Source of the DNA: Topomyia yanbarensis
Taxonomy: Eukaryota > Arthropoda > Insecta > Diptera > Culicidae
NCBI RefSeq assembly: GCF_030247195.1
Contig: NC_080672.1
Coordinates: 3,224,001-3,288,000, forward strand
Direction: 5' to 3'
DNA: 64,000 nucleotides
Shown here: piece after piece, positions 1-14,200 of the stretch
Numbering within the stretch: the first letter of the stretch is position 1
Layout of the letters: the number at the start of each line of letters is the position of its first letter
The notes under the pieces: generated by a model
The model's database searches: none
Told to the model about the DNA's origin: nothing
What the model saw: the letters and a program-made list of their open reading frames with translations, nothing else
Position numbers and translations under genes: made by a program

Positions 1-2262
1 GATGAGAGTAGGTTTGCGGATTCTTGTAGGGCCTCGTTCGTGTTATAGTTGAAGTATAGAAGCATTTAGAGGCATGGAAGATTTTTACCGTGTTTTCTGA
101 CCCGTGTTCAACATTTCATTTTTCTCGAAAACGAGAAAATAAAAGAGATTACACTAGATTAGAACTCCCATGAATTAAGAGCCATTCTAATGTCGTCTTT
201 GCTTGAAGCGCAGCTGAATCAGGTTCTAACCCCAAATGCTGTCAACATGTATGAACTGACAGCGGTTGGGGTCGCATTTTTACTCATCTTTGGTGTCCAA
301 CGAAAATAGCATATATTACTCGAGATTAGATCTTATTTATCGACCAGTAAATTGTTTCATTGTCATTCCTAAAATGGGTCTTGTGCCAAGCAACAAAACT
401 GCCCCTGTTTTGAAGAGATTGTATAATCAACAACAAGAATATAAAATAAATTAATCAATGTTCCCAAGAAAACGAAGCTTTTAAAATCTATTGGAAACGC
501 GTTGTGTAATTTTTATTAATGTATCATTTATCTTTCTTTCGAACCCGTCAGCGATTTCTTCTGAGCCAATTCGTGCAATTTCACCCTCAGCGTAAACACG
601 GGAATTACCCGTGTAAACTTGATCGGAAAATGTTTACATTCATCGCCACACGCCCAGCCCCAACCAGATGTCCCTCTAGAATCTTGACCCCAATATCGGA
701 ACCGTTTCTATCCTACCAACTGGCAGTGAGCAGAAGTGATTTCGACACTTTTCCGCGAATCTCGTCAAGCGAACTTTTAACGGATATCGGATCACGTACG
801 AAGAAAAGCAAAACAAGTACGCAAATTTCCGAGAGTAGAGCACAGCATTCAACACTCTCATCTGACGCGTTTCGCAAGAAAATCAAACTTCCTCGGAAAA
901 AGTAAACACTTGCCTGCGCTGAAGCCACTACAGTAAGTCTGTCAGCAAGGAGAGTAATTAAGCCGTGGCCCCTTGCCGCGAACTTTTCCCGTTCGTTGTA
1001 CTGATCCGTTCGCATCCCTGTCTCACTCACTTGCGTAATCACATTAAAATAAAACGGGTGTGATAATCAATGTTTTTGGGGTGCACTCTCCGATCTTCGG
1101 GCTAAACGAAACGAATCGAATCGCGACGTAGCGGACCACATGTGCGTTTCTGACGATCTTCCCACGCGCGTCACGTTTTTTTCTTTTCTGGTTCTCGTTT
1201 ATGCTCTCCTGGTCCGCTTTTATGTTGATATGCACATGTATATTCAAATCGTTGGCGATCAGATTTAAGTACCTGGGTAGGATCACTTGTTGGGCGTGTA
1301 AATGTCGTTCGTTGATCGGGGTGTGTGTGGCTTAGGAATGTTCGATTTGTTATGAAACATATGTTTGAAAAATAGTGACAAGCCTCTTGTATATTTTTAT
1401 CCTTCACTGGCTAACTTTGGGTAGTTTTAATAGTTAAGCAAGTCACAATGAGTGATTCTACTTTATACTTACGAGCTATTAACAACGTTCTCCAGAATTA
1501 TTGCGATTTCATATCATAGAGTATAGCTTAAAGGATATTTGCGGGGAAAAAAATTCGAATCTATTCAGCCAACTAGAGAAGTGTTGGTCGGTTCTTGTAT
1601 TAATCGGCCTCATTTAACTTGTATGGATTTCTACTTTTAGTAGATTTATTGAATTGCTGGGAAAATTTATATTGCCAGAGTTATTCCAGTGACTCGCCGG
1701 GTAACATGTACACTTTCAACTCCCCATTTGCAGTTATACTTTTAGCTATTTATCTACTGTTAAAATGAGCATCTCTCGAACGATCGCGTGAATCGTTTGA
1801 ACTCAACTAGCCCATATATCAGGACAGGAGGCAGTGCGTGTGGGTTTTCCGTTTTTTTCCGATGTGCTGTACATATTGTTGCATCGTATTTTCCTGCTCG
1901 AGTCGATTCGGCTGTACATCGTTGATGCTGTTGTGTGTATTTTGGTTTACTCTCCCACCGCGATACTAATTTCGCCAGCCGTGGTCCGACAGAACTGATC
2001 GTGTCACGGTACCAACAAGATCTTAATCTTAATCCGTATTGAGTGGAGGGGCAACGTTCAAAGAGTCATAAGAGTGATGTGAAATAAATACGATTAACAA
2101 GCGTACCAAATATAAATTGTGATTCAGTGTACCTGCTTTTAAGAAGACATTATTCTGTAGCATCATAGTTTTCAAATTATAGGTGTGTGGAAAGACGCTG
2201 AAAACTTTTTAAATTAATAAATCGAGTGACATGTGTTTTCTTTATCAATTCAATTTTAACAG
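1..2262. other. Upstream flank or intron of the RhoGAP gene; no exon recognised
   Basis: No coding exon is recognisable here. An open frame on the plus strand at 519-905 (128 codons) has no family resemblance I can identify and no splice context joining it to the RhoGAP exon at 2263. The N-terminal half of the CRAL-TRIO domain that must precede that exon was not found, so this stretch is probably intron or 5' flank. It holds one degraded hairpin element at about 213-275, listed separately. Confidence 0.5.
213..275. repeat. Degraded hairpin MITE, same family as 17116-17197
   Basis: The left arm (about 213-243) contains GGTTCTAACCCCAAATGCTG and the right arm (about 257-275) contains its approximate complement, GACAGCGGTTGGGGT. 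The arms are separated by a short loop. The sequence matches the near-perfect palindrome at 17116-17197 but has diverged, and its right arm is shortened. Confidence 0.6.
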
Positions 2263-5200
2263 TTTTATCATCAAATCGATGGAAGAATTTGTCCAGAATG
2301 ATTACATCATTGCGTACTTTCACCAAGGCATGAAGGATAATAGCAAACCGTCCCTGCAGTTTCTGTGGAACTCATATAAAGAACTGGATCGAAGTTTTAA
2401 GAAAAATCTGAAGAAGTTATACGTGGTAAGTAACGTCTATCTTTTGCTTTACACGTGTTTCAAACGCTCAACAGTCTCGTAATTGTTTTTCCAATTATAC
2501 CTTTACAAGGTTTCAGTGCAATAGCAGAACAGCAATAATTGATCTATGCATATTTTATTGGACTAATTGTATTCAATCTTTGGGATTTGGTCGCCTGCGT
2601 TTATCTTCGAACGATCGAGGCATGTATTATTATAATCCATCTTGTTTAAAAAACTTCACCAGAATCATAACGGGTTTACTGTATCAATGTAGTGTTAGCA
2701 TTTTAACAGCATATACATTTTACATTCTTATGTGTAATTCAATTTGATCGACAATATTTTCCCAACTCGGTATTATGTCTCCAACGTCATCAATAACCCG
2801 TATTATAGTAGTCGTATTTCATTGGGCCCAGAAAATAAATGAGCACGATTTTTGTGAGCATACTGTCCGACACTCTTGCAAGGTGTCCTTCCTCCATTCT
2901 GGATACTGAGCTCACCAAAGATCACTGTCAGTTCATAATTCATTCTTCTGCTCACATCTGTTGATGCCTCTTATCACGCGCTTTCCGAGCGTCTGCAGGT
3001 CCTTAATAAACATTAATATTAACGAGAATGTTTATCTCATTATATCTAATTTTAAACATCTGCAAGACAATCTGCTTCGTGCTTCTGATTTGATTACATC
3101 AACGTCATCAGCGAAGCAAACAAGTTTGTTTTTCGTGCATTACACCTACTGGGGTAGACTATCACTTTGTTTATTCTTTGTATTCCAATTGACAAATTAA
3201 TCAATAATTATATTCAATCTCCGGATTCTATTTCTGAATTGAGACGTGAATGCGGCAAAATCAATAAAGAGATTTCACTGATACAAACTGATGAACCATT
3301 CTGCTCATTAGTTGATTATATCCGTACAGATGACTAGGAGAACTCGGTCGTTCATTGTCAGTCTATATTCCCTTTGGGCTTTTCCAAAGAAAAAAAGAAA
3401 AAAAATAATAAAAATATAAAATCCATACAGAATTCCTGTGGATCCAAACAAATGACACCTCTGCCATCTGTTTGGATCCACTGGAAGATTCAAAAGTAGA
3501 TTCCTGGCACGGTAGATTACAAGTCGATTGCACCTTTTTCCAACCCGCTGGATTTTTAGTTTCCATATGTGACATCATTTGCAGCCCAGACAAAGACGGA
3601 AACCCAGACAACAGACGAATTCTCCAATATTGGGCGCACGAGTTAGCAATACAGCGACTTGAGACAGTGGAGATCCATGAAATCCTTGGCTATTTCTAAG
3701 GCAAAGCTAAGTTGCCACAGAAATAATCGACGAATAGTGAATGTGGAAACAGAGTATTGGATCTAGACCCGTAATTTCGTCAGATCTTGCTCAGAACAGA
3801 ATCATTGATATGGCGGCAAGGACATTTTATCCAAGCCATCCAATGAAAAAGAAAATATTTTCGAAAAGACTCAGTTGTTTTGACAAAATCGACACTTTGA
3901 CTTTTGAGCAACTCCAAAGTAACCGACGCATAATGCGCAGATGCTAGATATGGGCAAAACAAGCCGAGAACATTATGCTGTAAGAGTGGTTTTCGATTGG
4001 ATTCGATACTGTAATTTTTTCACCATTGACTGTGCCCATTGTGAAGAACGATTAAGTTTTGTTGCCACACGAACAGAGCGCTTGATACACCTTGCAGTAT
4101 TATTAAATGACGGTTCTCTGACGAGTATGTTGTAAACGTGGTCGTTTTTTTCAAGGAAATGATTTTTTTCTGGTCTTTTTGGTACTTTTTGTTTCCTGCA
4201 GATCTTGATGTTGTTCCTCTTTTTAATATTTTGCATTGTCCCTATGCTAATGTCCATTTTTTGGCAATATCACGAATAGAAAGCATCTTATTTGAAGGCG
4301 TACGGCTGCACGGCTTGTTGGTCACGGGGTCGCTCCATCACAGTATTTTGACAAATCCTCAAGAGTATAGCTTTTCGCAAACATTTTTATTATTTTGTGC
4401 ACCGCAGACTTTGAACACCACTCACTTTCTGCATACTCACGCTTGGGTAAGTTCTCCATGCAGCACTAGTGCAGAATTAATCTACGAACCGGAATAGTTA
4501 CTCGGTCCATGCTCACAATACGACGCACTTTTGACAGTTTTTAAACATGTTGTCAAAATTTCCGCAAAGTGCTGGTTGATGGTCCAGATTTTCAATTCGT
4601 ATCCGGTTAAAGTAAGAGGAGAATGTTTTTCATCTTCTCAAGGTGACAGGTTAAAAGTGTCTCTTCAATTCCAAGCTGTGACGCTGAATGATTGGTGAGG
4701 TCTGTTGAAATATGTATTGATTTAAAAAATAAACACTACGCTATTCCATTTGCTGGTGAACCTGCAAAGCGCAGTCGGTCCAGTTCTTGGCCCTTTTGCA
4801 AAACTGAGATCCAGATTTTTTTTCAATGGAGAATGCAATTTACGCACTAACCTAGTACACGTGCAATTAGTAGATGCCAAGCTACCACACGGGGTGTACT
4901 GGAGTGGCTCTCATGGTGACACCATGACTAGGTAATACCGACTAATCTCCATTGGGCAACACCATTGTTCCCCCCAGGGACTACCTCTCGGTATTACTTC
5001 TGGGGGCATGGATGTACTCACTCACTCTCGCTCACGCGTTCATGCATCCTGTATGAGGCTTACTTGAGTGCTCACTCTGTCATACCCTGATTCACTCTAT
5101 AACACTCCACATGAGGCTTACTTTTGTGTTCACCTCTAACAGACCATGTGAGGCTGACTTGGATGCTCACTCATCATTCCTCTGCCACGCCACGAGGCAT

Positions 5201-8200
5201 CGATAGCTAAGTCCCAATATACTACGCTACGACCCTCCCATCTTGGCATGAGGCAGTCCACATATACGCCTATACACTCGCTCTTCTGCCTTACTTTGGG
5301 GCGGCTGGGTTTACCCCTCACGCGGTTGCCAGTCGCTGCGCCAAACCTGCCTCAGCATGAACAGACCATTCACTCACTTTTTTGCGCTCCGCCTTTTCCG
5401 CTCCAACTAACCAATCACTAGTTAGTCGTGCCCGTCGTCTGTTGCTCGGTGCGCCAGATTCTCTGCAGCCTGCAGGCAATCGTCAAGCATTGCTCTTCTT
5501 TCGACGTCGAAGCGAGGACATACGAACAGTATGTGCTCGGCACTTTCGTCGACACCTGGGCAGTCAGGGTAGACGGGGACCTCCGCGTGCCCGAACCTAT
5601 GGAGGTACTGTCGGAAGCAGCCATGACCTGATAGGAATTGTGTCAGATGGAAGTGAACTTCACCGTGGGGTCTGTCCACCTAGCTCGGAAGGCTGGGGAA
5701 GGCCCCTGTCTGGGTTCCTTTGTCGGCCTTCTCTCTTCCCTCCACCATTTTGACGAATGCCTGCTGTTCTTGTCTTGCTGTTCTTGTCAGCTTTGCGGAG
5801 CACCAGCAGGTTCTGTTTCAGATCCTTGCTGATGTTTTGTTTCGCATTTGCGAACTCGATGATGCTATCGAGTTGCTCCACAACTTTAAGCATCGCGGGT
5901 AGTGGCCCTTCCAGCGCGCTGGTAGGGCTATTTGCTACCACCGTTGGGGAGTCACTGGTACTGTAGGATGCAGCCCCCGTCGCACAACTACCCCCCCTTC
6001 CCCCCACTGGTGGGAGACCTCTCCAAACCACCTTTGGCAAAGGGGTTGGGCACCTCCGTTTTTTGGTTTTTGTTTTTGTTCATTTCACTCATATTGTTCC
6101 CACGAGTTGCGCGAAAAAGAAAGGTCCACCACGCCAGAGCTCCGCAGTAACGTGGTAAGGGACGCTTACTGTGGGGATTGCCCAGGTACCCCACAGTCTC
6201 CGTTAACGATCGAGCATCTTTTTCACCCCCTCGACCACTAATCCCTCGGCACGGGTCGCTTCACGCCTTGGACTTGGGGTTATGACCTATGTTGCTTTAC
6301 GTGATGACCGCGACCTAGATCATCATATCCATCCTCCTTTACCAGGGTGTTGGACCCGTAGCTCTGGTTCTCAATAGTTCCAAGTTCGTAGGTTATTACG
6401 GATGTGCTACTATTGAGATCCGTCATTCGCTAGCGGAGTTCCAGATGTAGAGCCGTTGATCTGATAACCATCCTGATAAGTTGGTTTATTCGTTTTTGGC
6501 CCGTTCAGTATCACCGATAGCGATTCGTATTCGTACGACTCACCACCAAATTTTTAACTAAACGAAATCACGGGAAAATTTGACAGGAGTTCAAATGTTT
6601 ACGTTTGCTCTAAGCAATGCCTGCTTCGTCACTTCATCAAAGTACCACGCGTCTTCCTAAACAAATGTTAACTGCTATTTCTAAAACGCCACGCGTCCAT
6701 CATATTTATCTAAAATAGTTGGATCGTTTTGTCGGCGCTGGAATATTATTCCATATTGGAATTATTTGGTGGATTGTGTCATGTAGTAATTTACTTTTCA
6801 CCTTTACCTTTACCTTCACCATTGTTTTGGCATATAACCGACTTCCGTTCGATTACATGCCAAAAGGAGAGAACAAGCATTCCACAGACAGAGGAATTCG
6901 CTGGTGACAGTCACATGATATGTTGCTTTAGTACTTCCTGAGCTGCCATTGTCACACTGTGATTCCATCTGGCTACAACACCCACTCCATGCTCTTCGCA
7001 GTGTGGGTGTGTTATCGTAGCTAGGCACAATTGTTAACACGATGAGTATGAATAAATCATTTTTCATCAAGTTGTATGGCTGAAACAACAACAATAAGGT
7101 GTCATGTTTATAACATTATCAGTCCTTAGGTGAGTTTTATCGAGTTTTCATGTAACGATGAAAGGCCATTACGGTTGATTTAGAGATGGCGACGGCTAGT
7201 CTATTCAAAGCTGGATCGAGCAGAGCTGAATGCGGTCTTCCACAGAGCAAACCACCTCATAGATCTTCAGACCATCGGCATATATTCGTTGGTTGGGCTA
7301 CATCCCCTGTCCAACTAACGAATTTGATTCGCCAGTTGAACGAGCTGACAAACGTCTAAATCTTTTTAAAGGAGACGTGCTCACATCTTTAATCATTGTC
7401 AGTTTGGTTGTCGAGGTGAATTTGACACGAGATTTTGACCCCTTTTGGACGCTAGGTACCCCCACCCCCGAATTACGAAATATACCTCGTTAATTGATTT
7501 TTCCATCTCCAGTAAAAAATGCAAAATGTGGGTTAGCTCCTTTTGGACGTTAGCCATTTAATTGTGCTTCAATTATTCATACAATAACATAACATTTACA
7601 TACAAAAATCATTAAAATAACTTTTAAATACATACCATACGATTTACCTGTTCAAACCAATAAGGAATATAAACAATATCCAATAAACCGCCATTGAATG
7701 GACTCGATTCATTCCGAACCATTTATGTAAATAGAACACCAAACTGCAAAATTGAACTCAACAGTTGAGCACACCAATACGCAGTACAGCGACTGCACAA
7801 TACGTCAGTGAAGACTTCAGCTATACGCATGATGCGACCCAGCGGTTGTCATGCTTTACTAACAATGACTCCATGATCTTTAACGCAGCTAGTGCGATCG
7901 ATTTTTAACACTGGCGGCACGTTCGATTCCTCCAAGTTGCGTTTAAAGTTTTTTTCTTGTGAAGGAAGTCACTAAGCATTTACTGGGGTTAACGATCATT
8001 CGAATTAAAATGCATCAAGCTGCGAAACTATCTAGTTCAAGAAGAATGAGCACCAGTAATTGAACGAATCTGTGAATAAACGATCAGGCCATCCGCAAAT
8101 GATAGGCCTATGTCCTTTCGAAACATGGTTCACATCGTTATGAAACAATTATAAAATTATCGGACCAAGGTGACTCCCCTGTGGAATACTGGAAGTAGCA

Positions 8201-11200
8201 TTAAAATTATCTCACTGGAAAGCGTCTATGGGGGCACGCATCTACCGCTCGATAAGACGGGCCATTTAAGGAATCAACCATGCAGCCCTAGTTTGCAACT
8301 TTACAACAGCTATATCGTGGTTAATCTTATCGGATACTACCCATAGATCAGTGTAAATAACATTCCTTTCATATCATTCTGCTATGCTCCCAATGACGTA
8401 TGAAGTTAGACGTGCCCAAATCGTAGTGGTCGAGCGCCCAGGCATGAAACCATGTTGGTCATCACTAATGTATTGCTTGTGGTGAGTTAAGGTTGAACAG
8501 AGAAGGGGAAAAAATCGAAAACGAAAAAAGCATAGAACGATATAACGAGAGGCCACTGCTGCTCTAACTTTCCTTTGTTTGCACATCGCTGATTTGCAAA
8601 AGTATGCGCTGTAACCAAATCGAGGGTGTGGTCTAAGTTAACCCTCGAGCATTCGCGCTGTTGTACTTTGTACTACACTTTGGGATTTTTCGTTATCATT
8701 TAGTTGCTAAGACATTTATCAAAGCCAAACCACTATGTATTCCTCAGAAATCATGTTTTAGAGAAGATATACTCATTTTTGTGCACTGATATACCTCAAG
8801 TGCAACAATACAATCTGAAATTGTTTGATGAAACAAGACCAATAGAACGCGCGATGTGGGAGGTTCGACCAAACAATATTCTGTTCAACATATCTCGTGA
8901 TCTCGATCATGTGGAGGGTTACTTCCTTCGGCAAACTTGTTTAGAAGATCAAGAGCTAGTCAGTGGAAGATAAAATAGTTTGATATAAAATTCTGCCGCT
9001 AGGTGACGCCAGTGAGCATGTTATTTTTTCAGCTTACTATATCTCATGATCTAGATTTTTTAGAAAGTCAGTATCTTTGGCGAAGTTGCTAAGCAGATCA
9101 AAACCTATGAGGTGGTGTAATGGCTGCTTCAGAAAACTACCGTTAAGCGGCGCTAGTGAGCTTGTCAGTTGTTCAACCTAAAGTATCTCAATTTCCTGAT
9201 TTTTTAGCGAGTAAGTGCATTCGGCAAAGTTGATCACGAGATTAAAACCTTCAAGGTTGTACATCGAATAATATAGGATACTTCCACTAGGAGGCGCTAG
9301 TGAACTTGAGCATGTAATTTTTTCGACCCACTGTATCTCAGTTTCCTGTCTCTTTGGAAGGTCATTGTTCTATTTTTTCTTCGAACTAAAACCAAAAATG
9401 GTGAATATCACCAAAGGAAAGAATAAATCGATGATATTCCGAAAATAAGTTCACTAAATTGTCAGATGACGTTCCTCTAACTCAAATAAACTAATTGGTT
9501 CATTTATAATTTTGGAATATGTACGCAAAGAAATTAAGATTTGGAAGTCGAAAAACTCATGTGTACCATTTCTGTAACACCAATCAACCACTCACGATGG
9601 TAATCTGTAAAAGGGGCTGGCACAGAAATAATGACACAACCTTCCTAAGTACAGAACAATGCTAAACAAGCGCAATTGTTCTTCAATTTCTTCAACGTAC
9701 TGATTTGATTCGAAAATAGTATAGCTTACTTATGACATGAATTACACTATCATACTTCTAAATAGTCGCAATCTCAAGATTCAAAAATCAAGAATATGCA
9801 TGCTCACTAGCGCTACCTAGTGGCAGAATCCCAAACTATTCAGTGTTTCGCTTTGTAGGTGTTTATCTCTTGTGTAACTATATCGAAGATACCGTCCTGC
9901 TAACAAATCAGGAATTCGAGATGCAGTAGGCCAAAAATGGTATGGCCGCTAGCGCCACGTAGTAGCAGAATATCAAACTATTTCGCATACCACCTCGTAG
10001 GCTTTGATCACCAGAACAACATTGCCGAAGACACATATCTGCTGAAAAATCTGACACTTTAGATACAGTAGATCCAAAAAAATTAATGCTCACTAGCGCC
10101 GCCTGGCGGTAGAATTCCATCATGTTAATTCGCCCATCCGAAAGGCCATTATCTACTGCCCAAGTTTGCAGAAGAGAGTAGTGCTCCAAATTCTCGAAGT
10201 ATTCTAAAGACTATCTGTGTTGTACAAAGTACAACACGCGAGTGCTCGTGTTACAAAATTTGGCGTGAGTGCCGGAGGGTTAAGGAATATAGATAACGCA
10301 TATCATGATTCGAATACCTTGAATATTGACGGCGGAATAAACCTGTTCTAGCCTCCTACCACTGTGTGCTACTGACCTGTCGGTCGGCAACAGCTTTCAG
10401 CATACCATCAAAGCTAGATTTTTTAGTATTCCAAGCACTTCTATCACACCGAAAAATGTCGTAGAAACTCTCCATTACCCTGATAAGATCATAGTCGCAC
10501 TGCAATGATGCTAAAAATATGTCCTCTAGTGTCGTCTTCATTTCTCTCACATTTATATGATATGCTCAGGTAGTACCATCGTCAACAGGGGCTGCATTTT
10601 TGATGTTTTTTCTGTTTTTTTTATTATAGACGTTTTAAACCTTAGGGCCATTCGCCTCTTTTCGAATTAGAGAAATCTCTTTGGAAAAATCTCTAACCCT
10701 ATGTGCGGGGTTGGGAATCGATCCCAGGTGAGCTGCGTACAAGGCAATTGATTTATCAACTACGCTAGTCCCATCTTCCTTTTTTATGTCCTCGACGCCC
10801 CGTCTATTGTGTTGGTACTCATTTCGGTGCTACAGGTGTTGGTCTAATAGAAGAGGTTTCTATTTTGGAGCAAAGTATTCCCCGAATTCACGGAAGATTC
10901 TTTCAGACCAAGTCTATGAGTCTAGTGCAATCACTTCCAAGGAAGACTCCAGACCGACCTTAAAGGAGACGTGGGTCACGTTGCTGATGTCCCCAGATTT
11001 GTGGGCCCTTTCAAAATTAACGGATACTGTTGGGGAGAAATGGACATCCCTACCAACTACTCACCAACACTACCGCTGAGCTCACTGGTGGCAGTGCAGC
11101 TGTCACCCGTCGATGCTAGAACAGCGGAAACACATAACCTGTCAGTTAGTACGAGACCGCGTGCAATGCGGTTGGTCTTTAATTTTTAATAAATTTTAAT

Positions 11201-14200
11201 TCGTTATTATATACATTACGTCGCGTGTTTTATTTGTCAGACATGTATCTCGGTCACCGACAATCGCGACCGTAAAAGATACCATTGCGATAATTTCATC
11301 GTTGATTACATCTGGTAGTATGCGAGACAAGAAGAACCAACATTTGTTCGCCGACTTCACAAAACGAATATCTGTTTTGAACTAGACTAGAACTCCGATG
11401 CTTTATGAGGCAAGACAAAGCCACGAGGTCGTCTGGCTGCTCGGTGAAGCTCAATTGGGGTCGAACACTTGATTATCGATGTCGGAGCATGGAGTGGATC
11501 TGAGCCACTGTTGTATTTCAGTCTGTTAGGTGTGTATTACCTCCGCAAATGATATCAGTGGTTGGCTTTCTGTCATCCACTTTCATGATGGAACAAAGTT
11601 GTGAATCCTCGAAGAGATCATCACAATTCTCAAACATCCAGGGCAAAATGTTCTGCTGGGATTTAAATGCAGCACCAACATATTCGTCTGTCTGCCATTC
11701 AGTTGCTCATGGTAGTGATCCTTCTATCAACAACAACTCACGCTCTTCCTTTAAAATACTTCCTCTAATGCGACGCGTTCAGTACTAATTGCCACGCGTC
11801 GTCGAATCAGTTAGGTGATTTCCTTCCAGAAACTCTTGATCGATCTCCGTTGCATTACTGATGGCCACTTTAAGGCAACTCCACCAGTTTTTGAGCGAAA
11901 TGTATTCAAGTTTCCCTATTTATGACAGTACTTGTGCGCAAAAGAATGATTCGCAATTGACGCAGCGTCAAGCTTAATTTTGAAAATTTTCGAAGTTGTC
12001 GTGATAGCATCACCTTGGTCGCTTTATGGTTTGGTAGAATTTTCACACAGGTTTAAAAACTTCCATACTATACCGTGGCGAGCACTGGTTACGCACGTTG
12101 TTGCCAATAAAAAGCTGTGTGCGTCGATTACCATAACTAGACTTGGTATTTTCGGCTGCTGTAGTTGTTGGAGGCTGTCCTGAAAAATGTACTGCACCTT
12201 GCCAAGTTTAGCTTTGGTACAAGGTGTTCACACCGGTGTCCCTTTCGCGCACCTTCCCAAGCGCCAACGCCTATTTTCTCCAATACTTTTTATATGATGT
12301 GCTTTGCTGTCTTTATTTCAAATGCAAATTGTTTCAAATTGTAGCACAAAATAATGGCGTTTATTCGTTTTCATTTTTACCGCATGCCACAGCCTGCTGA
12401 GATCCTGTCGTACAACGAATGGTACCAGCCCTCTGACAAAGAAGCTATCTTTGTACAACGAGCATCACCTGTCATGAAAATCAAATATTTTTTTGAAAAT
12501 TATTAAACATTTGATTAAAACTTGAAGTGCTAGGGTAACTGTGCCCTAATTCATCTTAGCTTCTGTATTCATCCCACTCCTTTCAATACATTAGTTAGAG
12601 CAGTGTTTGCTATCTCTATTCAACGCATTGAGTTCAAATGGTAGGATGAATAAGGGTCCGTTGTACAAGACTTTTTGTTTCGCTCAAACGCGCGTATTTT
12701 ACATTTTCCAAACCAGATTTTTTGTGTTACTGCTTGTTAGGAATGAAGCAAGGACTGTAAGGCGAGTTTTCATCGTAACAGTGTAACATCTTGACTAATG
12801 AGACTCTTCCCTATATTCCGTCGTGAAGTATGGAATCGTAGACCGTCTTAATATTTTTTTTTCTGTGAGATGCAAAACATTGTTTACAATTTCCGAAGGA
12901 ATACACGAGTACCAAAAACAATGGTTAGTTTCTGACTTTTTAGCCATAAGGCTCCATTCATGTAGGTCTCTGTGAGACGCTGTTATAAAGAGGCTTTGAT
13001 ATGATTGATAGATTTTAAGAGGATTCTCTGGTTTACCGTTTCATTCAGCTTTCTGCTACATTTTTTATCTGTGTCAGGGAATATACTTGGCTATTACACC
13101 CTTAGATCCTTATACGTATTTTTAGACAACCATTAAAATTTACGGTTACGGTTGAATATATACAATTAGTCCAATAAAACGCTTCTAAGATTCAATTGCA
13201 TTTCTCCACTGAACTCTTCTAATGACTATACCATTAACCTTCATTGCAACTCCAGGTACATCCAACAACCTTCATCAAAATGGTGTGGTTTTTCTTCAGA
13301 CCGGTCATCAGCGAAAAATTTAAGAGTAAGCTCATCTACACATCCAGCCTGGATGAGCTGAAGCAGTCATTAGGTTTACAAGCGCTCAAAGTGCCGGACA
13401 CTGTGCGAGAGTAAGTTACCCCTCAGAAACCCAAACCCCTCACGACTAGTGATTAACCTTCCAAATTTTCCCGCCACCCCTGCAGATTCGATGAGAAAAT
13501 TAACAACACCACTCGCTACACGCTGCGGGGCAGCAAAACTAGTCTAAAGAGCAGCCGCTCGATGGAACACATCCCGAAGACGAACCAGTTCGGTGTTTCG
13601 CTCAAGTTCATCATCGAGAACAGTGCCTGCCTCAACTGCATTCCACCGATCGTACGCAAATGTGTCGATCATTTGTCCCTTTCAGATGGTAGGTAGCATG
13701 CTTCTACTTCATTTCGATTAGATCTTCAACCATTCCGAATATTTACACATTTGCAGTGATCGACACCGAGGGAATCTTCCGAAGATCCGGCAACTACACC
13801 CGAATAAAAGAACTGCGCGAAAAGATCAACCAAGGCGAAGAGGTAAACCTATCAAACGAGGACACCCACGTGGCAGCTGCGCTTCTGAAAACCTTCCTAC
13901 GCGAGCTGGAAGAACCCCTACTTACCTACGAACTGTACGAAGATATCGTCCAGTTTACCGAGTGGACAACCGAAGAGCAACGATCCCGGAACGTGAAGCA
14001 GATCCTACGGGAGAAGCTACCCGAGGAAAACTACGAACTGTTCAAATACATTGTCGAGTTTCTGGGGAAGATTATGGAGCGGAAAGATTTCAACAAGATG
14101 ACGTCGTCGAATCTGGCGATCGTGTTCGGTCCCAATCTAGTGTGGCCCAAGCAAGCGCAGATGTCGCTGGACGAGATTGGCCCGATTAATGCCTTTATCG

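Noticed and set aside
519..905. 128-codon plus-strand frame upstream of the RhoGAP exon
   Set aside because: No domain and no match to the expected N-terminal CRAL-TRIO sequence; Arg/Ser/Thr-rich composition looks random.
2231..2262. ATG at 2231 as the start of the RhoGAP protein
   Set aside because: The bases before 2263 end in a good splice acceptor (TTTTAACAG), and the family protein continues upstream of this point.
4138..4497. 119-codon plus-strand frame in the RhoGAP intron
   Set aside because: Starts in a T-rich stretch, no family resemblance, and it overlaps an equally open minus-strand frame.
8704..8973. 89-codon plus-strand frame
   Set aside because: It lies wholly in the repeat arm of the piggyBac-like foldback and recurs as part of the ~145-bp units.
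8990..10120. CRISPR-like array
   Set aside because: The ~145-bp units are diverged, occur in both orientations and have no spacers; this is a eukaryotic repeat element.
10714..10766. Functional tRNA gene
   Set aside because: A- and B-box-like motifs are present, but the acceptor stem does not form and the unit continues into a SINE body with an A-rich tail.
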